From assembly GCF_019649055.1 (NCBI RefSeq), contig NW_026570254.1, positions 744,001 through 808,000 of the forward strand: a stretch of DNA of 64,000 nt. Reading direction: 5' to 3'. This DNA comes from Paramacrobiotus metropolitanus. Its lineage: Eukaryota; Tardigrada; Eutardigrada; Parachela; Macrobiotidae. Each line of letters starts with the position of its first letter. Within the stretch, counting starts at the first letter, position 1. The translations under genes were made by a program, and so were the position numbers. Under the pieces are notes generated by a model. That model had not been told where the DNA came from and searched no databases. It worked only from the letters and a program-made list of their open reading frames with translations. Positions 40,948 through 53,500 of the stretch are shown piece after piece.

Positions 40948-41326
40948 GATCGATTTTATGAAGTCTGGAGATTTTCATCGGGTATTTCTGCACTACTGGA
41001 GAAGATGAAGGAGCATCTACGAAACTGCTTCAGAGTTTTTGAGAAATTTTCGGAACCTTGGTTAGAAACTGAACTACTACCATCGTCCGGTTGTGCGGTT
41101 TAATTCAAACTTTAACGAATACTTTTTTAAAGAATCAAGCAAAAACATGCAAGACATGAAACCGAGAAAATAGATATATGCACATAAAACGCGGAAAAGG
41201 AACAATACTGACGGTGAACAGCACTAATGTACAACGGATGACTCGAAAGTGCCCCCCAACAGCCGTACCACGCAACAGGACAAACTCGAGTACCGACTCA
41301 ACAATACCCACCCCACTTCTTCCCAG

Positions 41327-41360
41327 CCCCCCAAAACAAACAACCCCAGTCCCCATCCCC
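41327..41360 (-). other. Potential G-quadruplex in the chordin 3' UTR
   Basis: On the minus strand four runs of four to six G occur with loops of 2, 3 and about 11 nt. If the chordin transcript extends past its stop at 41578, the motif would be in its 3' UTR. Confidence 0.4.
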
Positions 41361-41577
41361 AATGAGAGAGGTAGAGAGATTCACAATTTTGTCAAAAAAA
41401 ACAGTCGACGCTTTTTGGTTAATAATTAATTAGTTAAACTATTCTCCAGTATTTGATCACTTGGCGCATTGCTCAGCTGCAGGAGTTGGCGTCGCCGCCG
41501 TTGCTCTTCCACAGATCAGCTTAGAAGAGTAGCAGAATTTCGCGTACAACAGCAGAAAGCCCGGAACCAGGTGTGCT

Positions 41578-44500
41578 TCACTCGCGCCTTCTCGTGCGCT
41601 GCTTCCGTCGGCGACTGTTGCTTAGCCTGCGGTTAGGTCGCGCTTTGGGATCGTCCTGATCTACAATATCATAGACAGAAACTTTGCATTAGTAGCCGTT
41701 GTTAGTGAAATGTGTTAATCTATTATTTCATTTACACACCTGTGCAGCGAGGACAGCATTCGTTGGCTTCTTTCCGTATGAAAGGACAAGTCAGTCTCGG
41801 GCATTTTGCCGCTTGCACGATGGTTTACCATCCTGAAACAGCAACCCGAATTAGAAAAGCAACATAACATGAGGGAAGAAAAGAACAAACAAAAATAACA
41901 GGTTAAAACAAGCCCGTGGAAGTACCTCAGTGACCTTTAGCAACCTAACGTTAAACCCGATCAAGCTTTTGTCGTATTTACCTTGCAACGACATGGAACA
42001 CAATTCATCACACCAAAAGGTTGCACACGCGGATGCCATTCGGCTCCGTTGCGGTATGTTTCTGCCTGGAAACGACATCCTCCATCCCGCAAGATATCTT
42101 CCGGTAGCGTAATTACACCCTCATCTCCCATAGTGTCATTTGGAGAAGTCGACACAGAAGCAACAGTGGCTAGTTCTAGTGCAAACCAACAAGTCATAAG
42201 CTAAGCAAATCAAGGAAACAATACAACTAATAACCTACCAGGGCATTTTTTACAGCAATCCGCTGGATTCTCTCGATATGCTTCGCTCTCCGGACAAGCG
42301 AGTGCCGGGCAACTGATCCGGGTACAGTTCACAATGTTTGTACCGGGCTGCAAACGTAATACAGTAAGTAACCCAATATCAAGGGGCTTAGTCATTAATC
42401 TTAATACTAAATCAAGGAACAACAAAATCAAATTTCTATCAAGTTTATGAACTGATTTCTCTTACCATGCAAGTGCACACCGCGCATTTCGAGTGACCAA
42501 AGGGTACAACATAGGGATGCCACGAAGAGCCCGGTTTGTGCCACTTTTTGTCCAAGTAACACCCGGCCACTGTGCTGTTTGTTTGACCAGCCATTGCGAT
42601 CGATCCCGCAGCCGTTGCAATCATTTTCGCCGGGAAATGCACTGAAACAACAAAACATTACATTAAAGTTTGCGGCGGCGGAAATGGAGTGCGATCATTA
42701 AAGTAGTGACCGCTGTCTTCGTAATAATGCTGCCTAATTAAAATCACTGTATAAAGTACTGTGCCTAGTGGGTCTACATGTGATGCCGAGCTCTTCCATC
42801 ATGGTTGTTAATTTCGTACGTCAAACACAAGTACACAACAACCCCAGTTAATGAGTTTTCTTTGGTGAAAAGTAGAGCAATCTATGTTTACTGTTGGCGA
42901 CCTAAGGCGAAAGTGGTGCATCTGATGATTAACGATGTCGTTTACCAGGATTTCTGTCGCCAAATGATTACCTGTCGAGCGATATTCACTCAACTGCCAC
43001 TTCGACTCTTCGTAACAACAAGCAATTACGGTCAGTTTAAAATTAATTTTCACTACAAAACGTACCCGGCGGACACGACATGCAGCATTCGCCCTCCACT
43101 TTGACGGGATTGCGACAGGTGACCTTTGGGCACACCACTTCCTCGCAGACAATTTTACCACGTTGGCAGCTGCACATTGTGCATTCTTTGTGCTCAGATT
43201 TCCAGCTGCTCCCGTCTTCGTAGTTTTTTTCGCGATACTGACACGTATAGGTCGGGACCACGGTATTGGCCGGGTCTTCCATAACAAAGCCGTTGAATTT
43301 GTGTCGACTAGAGCAGTCGTCAACTATTTTTACCTGTACAATATTTAAAGGGTGAAGACATTTGCTTCCTACAACAGCTACACTTATCGCCCACTTCAGC
43401 AGGTCAAAAACTTAATCGTTGTCAGCAACAGACTCACATATCCCCGCAGACGAGGCTCCACTTCATCCTTCGCGGTTATCAGAATTTCGATAGTACCATT
43501 TGGCATCCCCATTAAAACATCATTTTTCAGATTCTTCACTCGGCCCATCAACTGAAAGCGATACAAAAAGTCTGTATTGAGAAAAAAAAAATAAAATTGT
43601 GCTAAAGTTGATGCGTCAATAATTTAGAACATGCAGTTCATGTCGTATCGTGCATATATGTAAAAAAGATTGCTGATTGTGCTGTTATAATAACACGGAA
43701 ATTTTAACAGCGTACACCTTATACATTATTACACGACTACAAATTCACCGCAAGCAGCAGTGTACAAGTATGACTCTCATACTTCTCGATACCTTATTTT
43801 TCTTGAAGTTGTCCAGTTGTGACTGTTTTCGAATATGGCTTCCGTACTGATCGTACATATAGGTCATGGTTGTCTGCAGCTTTTTAACATAAGCATCGGC
43901 ATATCCATCGATAAAGATGTGATAATTCAGGATGCAATTCTCGTCCAGTCGTAGCCAGGCCACAGCACTTCCGCTGACATCCCGCATAAACGATGCTGAT
44001 GGATTCTCCGCTATTATGTTAGGGAACACTGCAAAAACGGAGAAGTATAGCAATTCGATATCCCCTGCAGACTGGCTATTGATGACAGAAACTCCCAGAC
44101 AAGAATACGCCGTATCCAGTTCGCCGAAGCCACGATGCCAATTTGGTATCGCGGTAGCGTTTTGCCGATTAGTCGAGCAATGCCATTTCCACCATACGAT
44201 TAGTCAGAGGCATCGCTTATAGCGTTATGTCACTATTTATAGTTTATTTTGATTTGATGCCTGATCAAACGTTTGTCTACACAGCGGAAAATTATTCTTG
44301 CCCCCGCGCACATATTACGAAGGGTTTCATGGTCATTAATAATGATCAGCCAGACGCGGTTCCGGCTGGGCAACATCTTAGAATTATGTTCTTCGCAAGT
44401 TTCGGCAACGGCAAACGGCGAATGCTTTCGGAACGGACACGTCGAGCCCAGGCACTGAATTCATTTTCTAATTCTAGCGCTAAACACCCTCCTACGTCGT

Positions 44501-47500
44501 CTTATTAAAACCATAAAATTGTTTATAAGAAATATAAGCAGACCTGATTGCTTACTTCGTGTATAGACTTCTTCAAACAGGAGCTGCTTTATTTGTCCTT
44601 GCATGCGCGCGCCAGAATTTTCGTTAACAATGCTGATTACAAGATCGTCGGCAAGCAGACTTTGGATATCTTTGGGAATTTGTTTAGTATACGTCCCGTT
44701 CACCTGTTCAAGATTAATTCACACAAAGCTTTTAGATGCATTATCCTCTAATTTGTAACTGAGCGAATGCGTACAAACAAGAATGTTTATTTACAACAAT
44801 TTGTTGAAGGTTATGAAACAAATCGCTCCGATTTGAGTGTAATTCGTAATAGTGTCATAACTACTGTATAATGATTATTGTAGTTTTACGTAGCTTTTCC
44901 CATTAGCTTACCCAACCGGAAACGAACGATCCAGCAAGGTCATCGATAACTCGACGGCGTCCTTTGCGCGGATTCGTCTCTAGTGTCATTTGGGTCGGAC
45001 GGCCTGGAAACCTTTGGAGATGCACTCGATAGCCGACCGTGCCGTCTGGCTTGAGTTCCAACAGCGCTACTCCGGCTCCCGGCATTTCCGGTTTACTGCG
45101 ACTGCTGTCATACAGCACAGCCTGGAAAACTACACAACAAAATGTCCATGTCAGACGCACTGTCATTCTTGGAAGCGGAATTAGCCTGAAAGCCCTGATT
45201 TACGATCAATTAATATCGGCTGGCAAGCGGACGTTCGACGCTTAGTTTTTTCATGACCTTTGTTAATAACCAGGCCGAATCATTTACCATGCGCCTTGAC
45301 GATGCTGGTACTGACGATTAACGGTATAAAAATATGCAGAATATTTTTCTTTGGCCTTTATATACGACTATGCATAAACGAAAGCAATGAATATACGCAA
45401 TTTCTTGGAAAGGAATGCAATAAAAGTATTTGATTGTGCTAGTTTACGGGAAACAAGAAGCGGCATCATTCGAAGATGAAATCCTATTATGCAGATTATC
45501 AGCAATTAAATATCGCCGTTCTAGCGTTTGACGCTTCAGCCAATGTTTGATCAGGGAGCTTTGAGCGCCACTTACTGTTGCACGTCGGCTTGGTGTGGAT
45601 TATCCCGACAAGGTCAACATCAGCGGCACTGGAAAGGCGCAGACTGAGGGCCAGTTTACCACGGGCCAACCATCTTATCATTTCATGACTATTCAAATTC
45701 AAATCCGCCATCCGGCCAGATACTTCGAATGCCTAAGAAGCCGGAATGTTTGTAAAATTTCGCCTTTACCAAATAATCAACTGATTCATCGCCCGGGGCC
45801 GCTTACTTTGGGCGCAATGGCACTTGCCGCTTCTTTTATGACGACACGGTCTTCGGGTCGTTCCAGAATGACAGTGGCAATTTGCTTGACATCTATAAAA
45901 TGCAAATGCAGTGATATTCGTAGAACGAGGATGTCTCATAAACGTGCTAAACTGATTGTATTTACCGCATATCTACAGAAACTTGGTGGTTGACTTGCCA
46001 GTATGACGTATAGCATGACGCTTATACGGTATTCGACAGATCACAGCTATTAAAAACTTACCTTTTCGAAGGTTCGTTAAGCCGTGAATAAAGACTGAAT
46101 ACTCCAGCGACGTTCCATCAGCACCGACAGCAATGGACGCAATGGCAGCCATTCCGTATTTCCGGGGATCGCGCGGCAACAACAAAGCACTGTACGTTTC
46201 TGCAATGTACACCGTAAATAAATTATCACAATTATCAGGCAACAGCATACCATACAGTAAAGTGTTAATGCTTAAAAACTATCCTTCAGTATGCTTAAAA
46301 ATTGGTGAGCTTCACCTTCTTGAGTTTGACGTTTCAAGATGATACTTCCTTTAGTGACTGGTCTGGGATCATCGCGAGTAGTTAAGGCAATCTGCATCGT
46401 CTCCTTCGCCAACGTGCGACGGAACATCCGCGGAATCCGATCCCACACGCCACAGTACTGCAAACAAGTAGCTATCAAAATCAAAAAGAATACATGCACG
46501 CTCCATCAGTAACCATCAAATTTAATATGCTACACACAATCCGAAGTATACGTGTAACTTCTGACTTCCTAAGTATAACCTGGCTTCTATCAACGGCGTT
46601 TCGAATGGTGATTCAAATACAGTAGTTTAAAATGCAATTTCACCAGAAACGTTTACTTGCAAGTAGCAATAACATTTCCAAATGGCCCATATTAAGACCG
46701 TAATCGACTGACCTTTCTGGCACTGATTCGACCTTCCTCAATTGGTTGAGTAAACACAGCGTTGCCGGTTTCATCTTGGAATATGACGGCGTTCGGTTGA
46801 AATCCTCTGCAAGGAAGAAAAAACTTTCAATCTACTAATGACGGCAGTTTATGACAAATTCCCGGTTTTCTATTCGGTTGATTTAATTCAGTGGCCATCC
46901 CTAAAAGAATTCAATTACTGTAATGGCACACTACGGCTCGATCGGCAAACGTCCACCTAGGCACCCATGAAAAAAAAACAGCACGGATGCTGCTCGACGC
47001 GCATATTTGTGATTTATGTGATACTTACGGTGCGAAATGTAGCGTATAATGTATGGCCGCCGATTCAAAATGGAAGACAGCACGTGCGGCGTGTCGGTTG
47101 ACAGGATTGCCCAGCACTGCCAGATATTCTGCAATAAAAATGATTCTTGGACGCTGCTGGCAAAGACGGAGAGAAAACAACCCGTAGCACCCGAAAACTT
47201 TAGGGCATGGATTACAAACGGAGACATGTTTCTGGAAATAGCGCCGCATAACACCGGCCGTGGATTATGTTTTTTGTGGTCTGTCATGATCGCGTGCCAG
47301 TTTTATTTTGTCGTGCGGTTTAAAGGTACTTAAGCTATTCACGTTTTGCGCTCTGACGTCAGCTGTTAAGCCCTTCCAAGTACACACGTAAAGACAACAT
47401 CAACTGCTATATATTTTTTAAAAAACCTGTGTCATTGCTGAAACGAATGTCTCTAGAATTTAGGTTTTTTACCTGCCGATCTCGGGACGTCCGGGGCTCC

Positions 47501-50500
47501 GTCGCCTTCTGGACGAACGGCAACCGCCCTGGAGCCGCCACCTGCAATAATACCATACATTTAACATTAGAAATTAAACCGAAAACACACCGGCATTCTG
47601 ACAGAAGTTCCAAATAAGCGGTCAAACGCGACAACGGTGTACATATTGTATGTTTATCTTAAACTGCAATGCATCATTGTCTGAGGTGGCAGGAATCACT
47701 CAAAAAGGGCTCTTTTGTTGACAAACCTTAATCGCTTCAGAGTGGCGCATATTGTGTCAGGTACGCAGGTCACACTTCGTCGTCACTCGTCAGCTACGTT
47801 CAATGCAACGACTGTGTATACAATTGTACGATTTTAAAACCAGTGTACATAAATTGCGCATGGTGTGGTTGTGTGGAAGTGATTAGTTGTTCTTAAAGCG
47901 GTTTTGTCTAGTTCAAACACTCGTAAACAGTTTCACATTTTCTGTTCAGTATAATCCGCGCAAGCTAACGGCGAGACACTGCGGTGCCAAGAGGTATCAC
48001 GTTCAGTGTTCACTTCAAAGCTGAGGACTCTGTCGGAATAAGGTCATCTCCATCGGCAGCAACGATATGGCAGATTATCGCCACTGCCAGAACGGTGTCT
48101 ATTTCAAAACTATTAGCCATTCGTTAACAGCCAGTATAAACCGGTCGTATTAGCGTAATCTGGATGATAAAATCTCGATAAAAGTTTTTTTTTAAAAAGT
48201 TTTTGTTTACGGTGTCGCGGTAATGCGAAGCGGATATCGCCTTTCCAAAAGGGAAATATCCATCCTTTTCCAAATCACTTTGTATAAAGTTACGTAAAAT
48301 ATTACACTAGCCGTTCAAACCAGCCGCGGCGCAAATTCTTCAGTTCGCACAGCGAGAAGTTTGGGTCAGTTTCAAAGTTGACTGCAGTTTCCGCCGTCAA
48401 CTGTCAAACCCAGTCAGCGCTCCACTAATTCATCCAGGTTGATCAACTGCCGCTAAACCTCTGGGCGACAGCCGCGAGCACTTCGCGGTAGGGGCTTTAA
48501 AAACAGATCGGATACAGAGTAATTTTTAATTGCCGACAACATGCTTGCTTTGGTTTACCAAGCTGGCGCCAGAAAGTTAAGGGAATCACGCTGCTAGCAG
48601 GCCGCATCAAAACACACATTATTTATAATCGTTTGCCCAAGTCCATTCCGCAGCCACTATATATGCTGAACGCCGCGAACGGACTTGTAGGCTTTTAATG
48701 GCTGTCCCACGCCACATGCTTATGTTCATTCATTATTATTATTATGAAATGTGTAGCAGAGCGATTCTTCCTGATTTGGACTGCTGCACATAAGACGCGT
48801 ATTCAGGCGAATTCCAGACCACACAAAAAATAATCGAATTCATGCTAGACAATTATAACAAAAGCCGCTGCGCACTGGCCCGGCGTCTGCGCCGTGAATT
48901 CCTCTTTTATCCGGGATGTTTACCCAAATATCGTCGAGCATAGAACGGGTGTTTCTGCGCTTCTTTAATGCTTTGTCACATTCCAACTTCCTTCTGTGGT
49001 CTGATACAGAGCTGAGACGGTAGTTGACAAGTTTCGCGCACCAATTTACATTGTTCGTCGCCATAATGAGGCATCAAGGTGTTTCGTTTGCTTAAGCACC
49101 TCAGCCCATTCCATCATGGCATCCCTTTTATGTAATTTAGCGAAACAATGGTCTGCTTAATCTTGTTTTGAGTTTGATGTTCGCTGAAGTGGCGAGAGAC
49201 GAAAATAACGCAGTTCCAGCGACGAAATGCCATTTTATGAGATGTCACAATGCCGCTGCTGACTACGCACAGACGTATGCGCAATAAGATTCATATGCAT
49301 AATAGGAAAATGGCATATGATAAGTATCTTAAATATAGTTTTCTAACGGTGTTCGATACAGATTTTAATGTCAATTTTATATGATTTGCCCTTTATACTG
49401 TTGCGCTTCGAAGGGGAAAATAACACATCTTCTTGGGTTTTCAACTTTTTCCTACGAGGACACACCCAATAAACCATAATCACGCCTGAAAAATAACTCA
49501 CTGGTATCACGGGGACAGACTTTGCAGCACTGATTGGGCAAGAGAACCGGTTCTGGGCAATCGGGTTTCGGGCATTCATGCTTGAAGTTCCGGCAGCGAA
49601 CTTTCCCAATAATTTGTCCCTTTCGTGGCATCTAAAAACATACGATTAATCATATGCACTGAAAGCGAAATACATTTTTATGGCTTCCGGTCATGGATTG
49701 GTGCCCATTTCCGGCAACCCATCCCCTTCCGACCCAGCCCGAGACACTGTTAATTTTTAAAGCGATTTGTTGATTTATATATTGTGCAGTACGTACCGCA
49801 ATGCATTCGCACTTCACACAAAACATAACACCAAACGGAGGTCCTAAATCTGGATGCCAAGTATCTTCTAGCTCGTACGTGTGACCATCAAATACACAAC
49901 CTGGAAACAAAAATTCAGTGTTTATTAAATTGTAGAGCATCTAAAACTTTTTTAAAAAAGGTGAAGTTACTGTAGACTAGAGTGAAGTATATACTGTATA
50001 CACAAATTAACACCAACAGTGAAATAAAGTAGTTGATTTTCTGCTTCCGCTGTTCATTGTTTACCGATAAATTTAAATCAATATTGCTGATATTAAGAGT
50101 AATTTATTGTTTGCTGATATTAATGCATCATGTGATTATGTAGAGCACTGCCCCATAATGGCCCAGAGTGTGATAAACGAACGGCTTTCAAGTGTTGGAA
50201 ATAGAAAATATAAAATACAACGCTTATGGTATTTCTGTAGTTATCAAAGATGCTTGGCTATTTTCCAGTCGACCAGTTCTTCTTGTAACTGCGTATCCAA
50301 TTTTAGTCTGCGTTTGTCAGGCTCAAATAACTTTCGAAGTCTATAAATCTTTTTGACGTTGCAAACTTCCGTTTCAAGCTTTCAAATCAGACTGAATAGT
50401 CGTGTTTGCAAATGCAATATACAACAGACACACTCGTAAACGAAACCGATAAAGATAAGGACAAACCACAACCGAATGCACTTTAGTATCATCACTGAAA

Positions 50501-53500
50501 AGAAAAAGATACCGCAGTATCATATTCTCTGTTGATTTCAAAAACCACTTTGCTCGTTATGTCCGGCGAACTTTTTATGACACTTTCATATATGTATGGC
50601 TGGACACCAGGACGTCTGTCCATATTCAGAAAACATAATGCCGTCGTTCACAATTTCAGTGTCCTTTATTAATGTCCACAACACGATAATACAACTGCTT
50701 TAGCCAGCATAATTGATAAATACAATCTCGTCAAAGTTTTGCTAACTTGTTCACTCGAGCGTTATTGACAGTTCAACTCTTCAACTTTATAGATCAATAA
50801 CTCGAATCTTCGAGTCTACTATGCTAAGTGGCAATGCGATTTTGTCGCAAGATGAAAGCTGGCTCCTTAAAGCCTCCTTTGCACATAAAACAATACGAGT
50901 ATATAATGCATCAAAAAATACGTCAAACGGCAACAACTTTTTTATGCGTTTCGTTTATTTTTTATTTTTTTATCTGTTTTCAAGTAACCGGTGCCGAAGC
51001 CGCATATAACAGTAGTTACAGTACGCAAGACTTTCAATCGGTTTTTGCTACGTCAAAGCTTAACATTACGGACGTAACGTGTTATTTAAATACATTTCTG
51101 CAGACACATGACAACTTGGAAACATGTGCTGCCGCGCCACATCATAACCGTACAAAAGCAAGACTACACTGGCGCCGATTCGGACATACATGTCCGTCAA
51201 AAAAGCAATTTTTAAGCTCATAAAAATGATAAAATAGCCGGCATCACTCAGGCCAGTACAAATTTCACATAAAAATCACCAGGTTCCTTCCCTAAATTTA
51301 GATTTGACTGAACTTGGTCTGCTTCCGTTTTCTTCCATGAAAATTACACACAAAAACCCAGAATCCCCACGAAGCGTTCCGTTCTACTTTAGCACAACAT
51401 ACTCGAGTTCAACGTCAGTTGTTCTTGCATATCAAGCATCCATAACGACACAAACATACGTATACAAAATATAAGTGATTATACGTGACCGTTAACCGGT
51501 TACTGTGTAACTCGACAAAAACGAGGCCAACTGCAAAGCGAACGGCGCAGAAGTCCAGATCAGAATTTCGAGTCGTAAGTGAAACGGAAAGAACAGATGC
51601 AATCCGAACTTAGCAGACAAGCACGTCGCAGTTGTACTACAACTATACACACACACTCAACGGACAGCGTGCGTAACCGTTTTACTACGACTTGCGGCAA
51701 TTAAACAACTCAAACTCTTATCTTAAAAATTGATATGGCGCCAGTTAATATCATTTACCCTAACCGTTAACGGCATCGCAACAAGTGTTCTCGCTTGTAA
51801 CCCAGAAGGCTGCCCCACACGAATAGCAGTTTCCAAGTTTCAATCAAAGGCGAAAAATGTTAGATGTTGTTATGTCAAATATTAAATTACCATCAAACTG
51901 TTTATAAGAAAGATGATTAGGAAACCACAGAAACGAGGCCGGCTGGATAGTAGATAACTGCAGTACGAGTGCAGTAACTACCCACAAACAAAAAAGCTGC
52001 TTATTCTTGATCATACGTATTATGCAGAAAAGTAAAAAGTTAAAAGTCGCACCCATGTTTTTATTGGTAAATATATAATGATCACTACTAACAAACTTAG
52101 ACCGAAAGAAATCATACAACAACATGGCACTATGCTTATTGAGATTTACCTAAATACTGCCATTGCTTACTGTAATTTAATTTAGTATTGTTTGAATATC
52201 GTATTATTTTTATGTGCAACAGACACTCAAAGGTGGACATTTTATAAAAATGTCGGCTTTGCTGCTTTTCCCTATACTTGTAAATGCTTACTGTTAAACG
52301 ACGTGGATGTTATTAACTGTTCATCAATTGATTTGATCACAGTTGTGTGACGAAACGCGCAGATGCGGAACTCGTTCGCCAGACCGCAAAACTGAATGGT
52401 TTTCACTTTTCAATCTCCTGGACAGTGGCCATTCATTCAGATGCTAATGAGTCTCCATGTCAGCGCAAGAACTAGTACGGTTCATAACCGGCTTAAGTCA
52501 TTTTCGGTAAATTCGCATGCACGGTGTACAGCACAATGATGCGGCAAAGCAAAATAATTAACATACTTCTAAAGCTTCGGTTTTATCAATTACAATCTAC
52601 AAAACAGAAAACATGTCTTATAATGCTCAACTTTTAACTGCCAAGTGGTGTACCAGCGTCCTGAAACTTTTGTTAATTGGGTGGCTACTGCCAATAAAAA
52701 AACAAAACATAATAATTAAGTTACAAAACATAACAATTAAGTTATTTACATCAGTTTACATGTACAGTATCATTGCACATTGCGCACCCTGAATTGCAAC
52801 TGAAGATTTTTCCTTATGTACTCGTATCGATTGTACCCTTTATCGCAGATCAGCACATTAATTTATAAATTTCTAACTTCACTTCTTCAAACTTTGTAAA
52901 AGTTTCTAATTTATTTCTAATTTCTAAACTGAAAGTACAGGTTTTTAATTAACCAGTGTCAAGATCTAATACAAAAACTAAAAATACTTTATTTTAAACC
53001 ACACTTTGTGAAATAAAGTGTAATCGATTTCAGAATGAAACTTTTCACACCACGTAGAGTTCGCTCTTTCCGCAAGTTGAAAGAAAAATGTTTGTAGTCC
53101 CAAAGTTCCAACCAACTCCAAAAGCCGGTCATTAGCGGCTTCCTCGCCCGAGCAATGCCGGCAACCCCTGACGACCTCCGAGTCTTGTGATGTACGTACG
53201 TATATAAAACCGGCATCAGAACAGTTGATTGGACAAATAATGTAGATAACGGAAAACCGAGAACTAACAGTCAGAACAAAATTATCAGACACGTATATTA
53301 TTTTTTAAGAGCCGCTTATTCGACAAGGGCGGTAATTACGAGTACATGCGCCAGACAAACCGCAGGTGACTGCACACTTCCAGACTCCTCAAATTACGAA
53401 AAATGTATCTGTACAAACTTTGAAACACCACCATCTTGTATTTTGTAACACAATTATTTTTGTTTTGGGAACCAATTTGAGTCAATTAGAGAATCACAAA

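Larger units (their letters stand above)
40641..41577. other. Convergent intergenic region (SND1 and chordin 3' ends)
   Basis: Holds both 3' UTRs. AATAAA at 40942-40947 is a plausible SND1 polyadenylation signal, about 300 nt after its stop. A C-rich tract at 41300-41360 is G-rich on the chordin strand. No ORF with a recognisable domain. Confidence 0.5.

Noticed and set aside
44029-44555. An additional chordin exon in the intron before CHRD4
   Set aside because: Candidate acceptors there lead to early stops, while the flanking exons join directly in phase 1.
46931-47287. 118-codon minus-strand ORF over chordin exon 5 as a separate gene
   Set aside because: The CHRD sequence is in another frame with proper splice sites; this ORF is a shadow.
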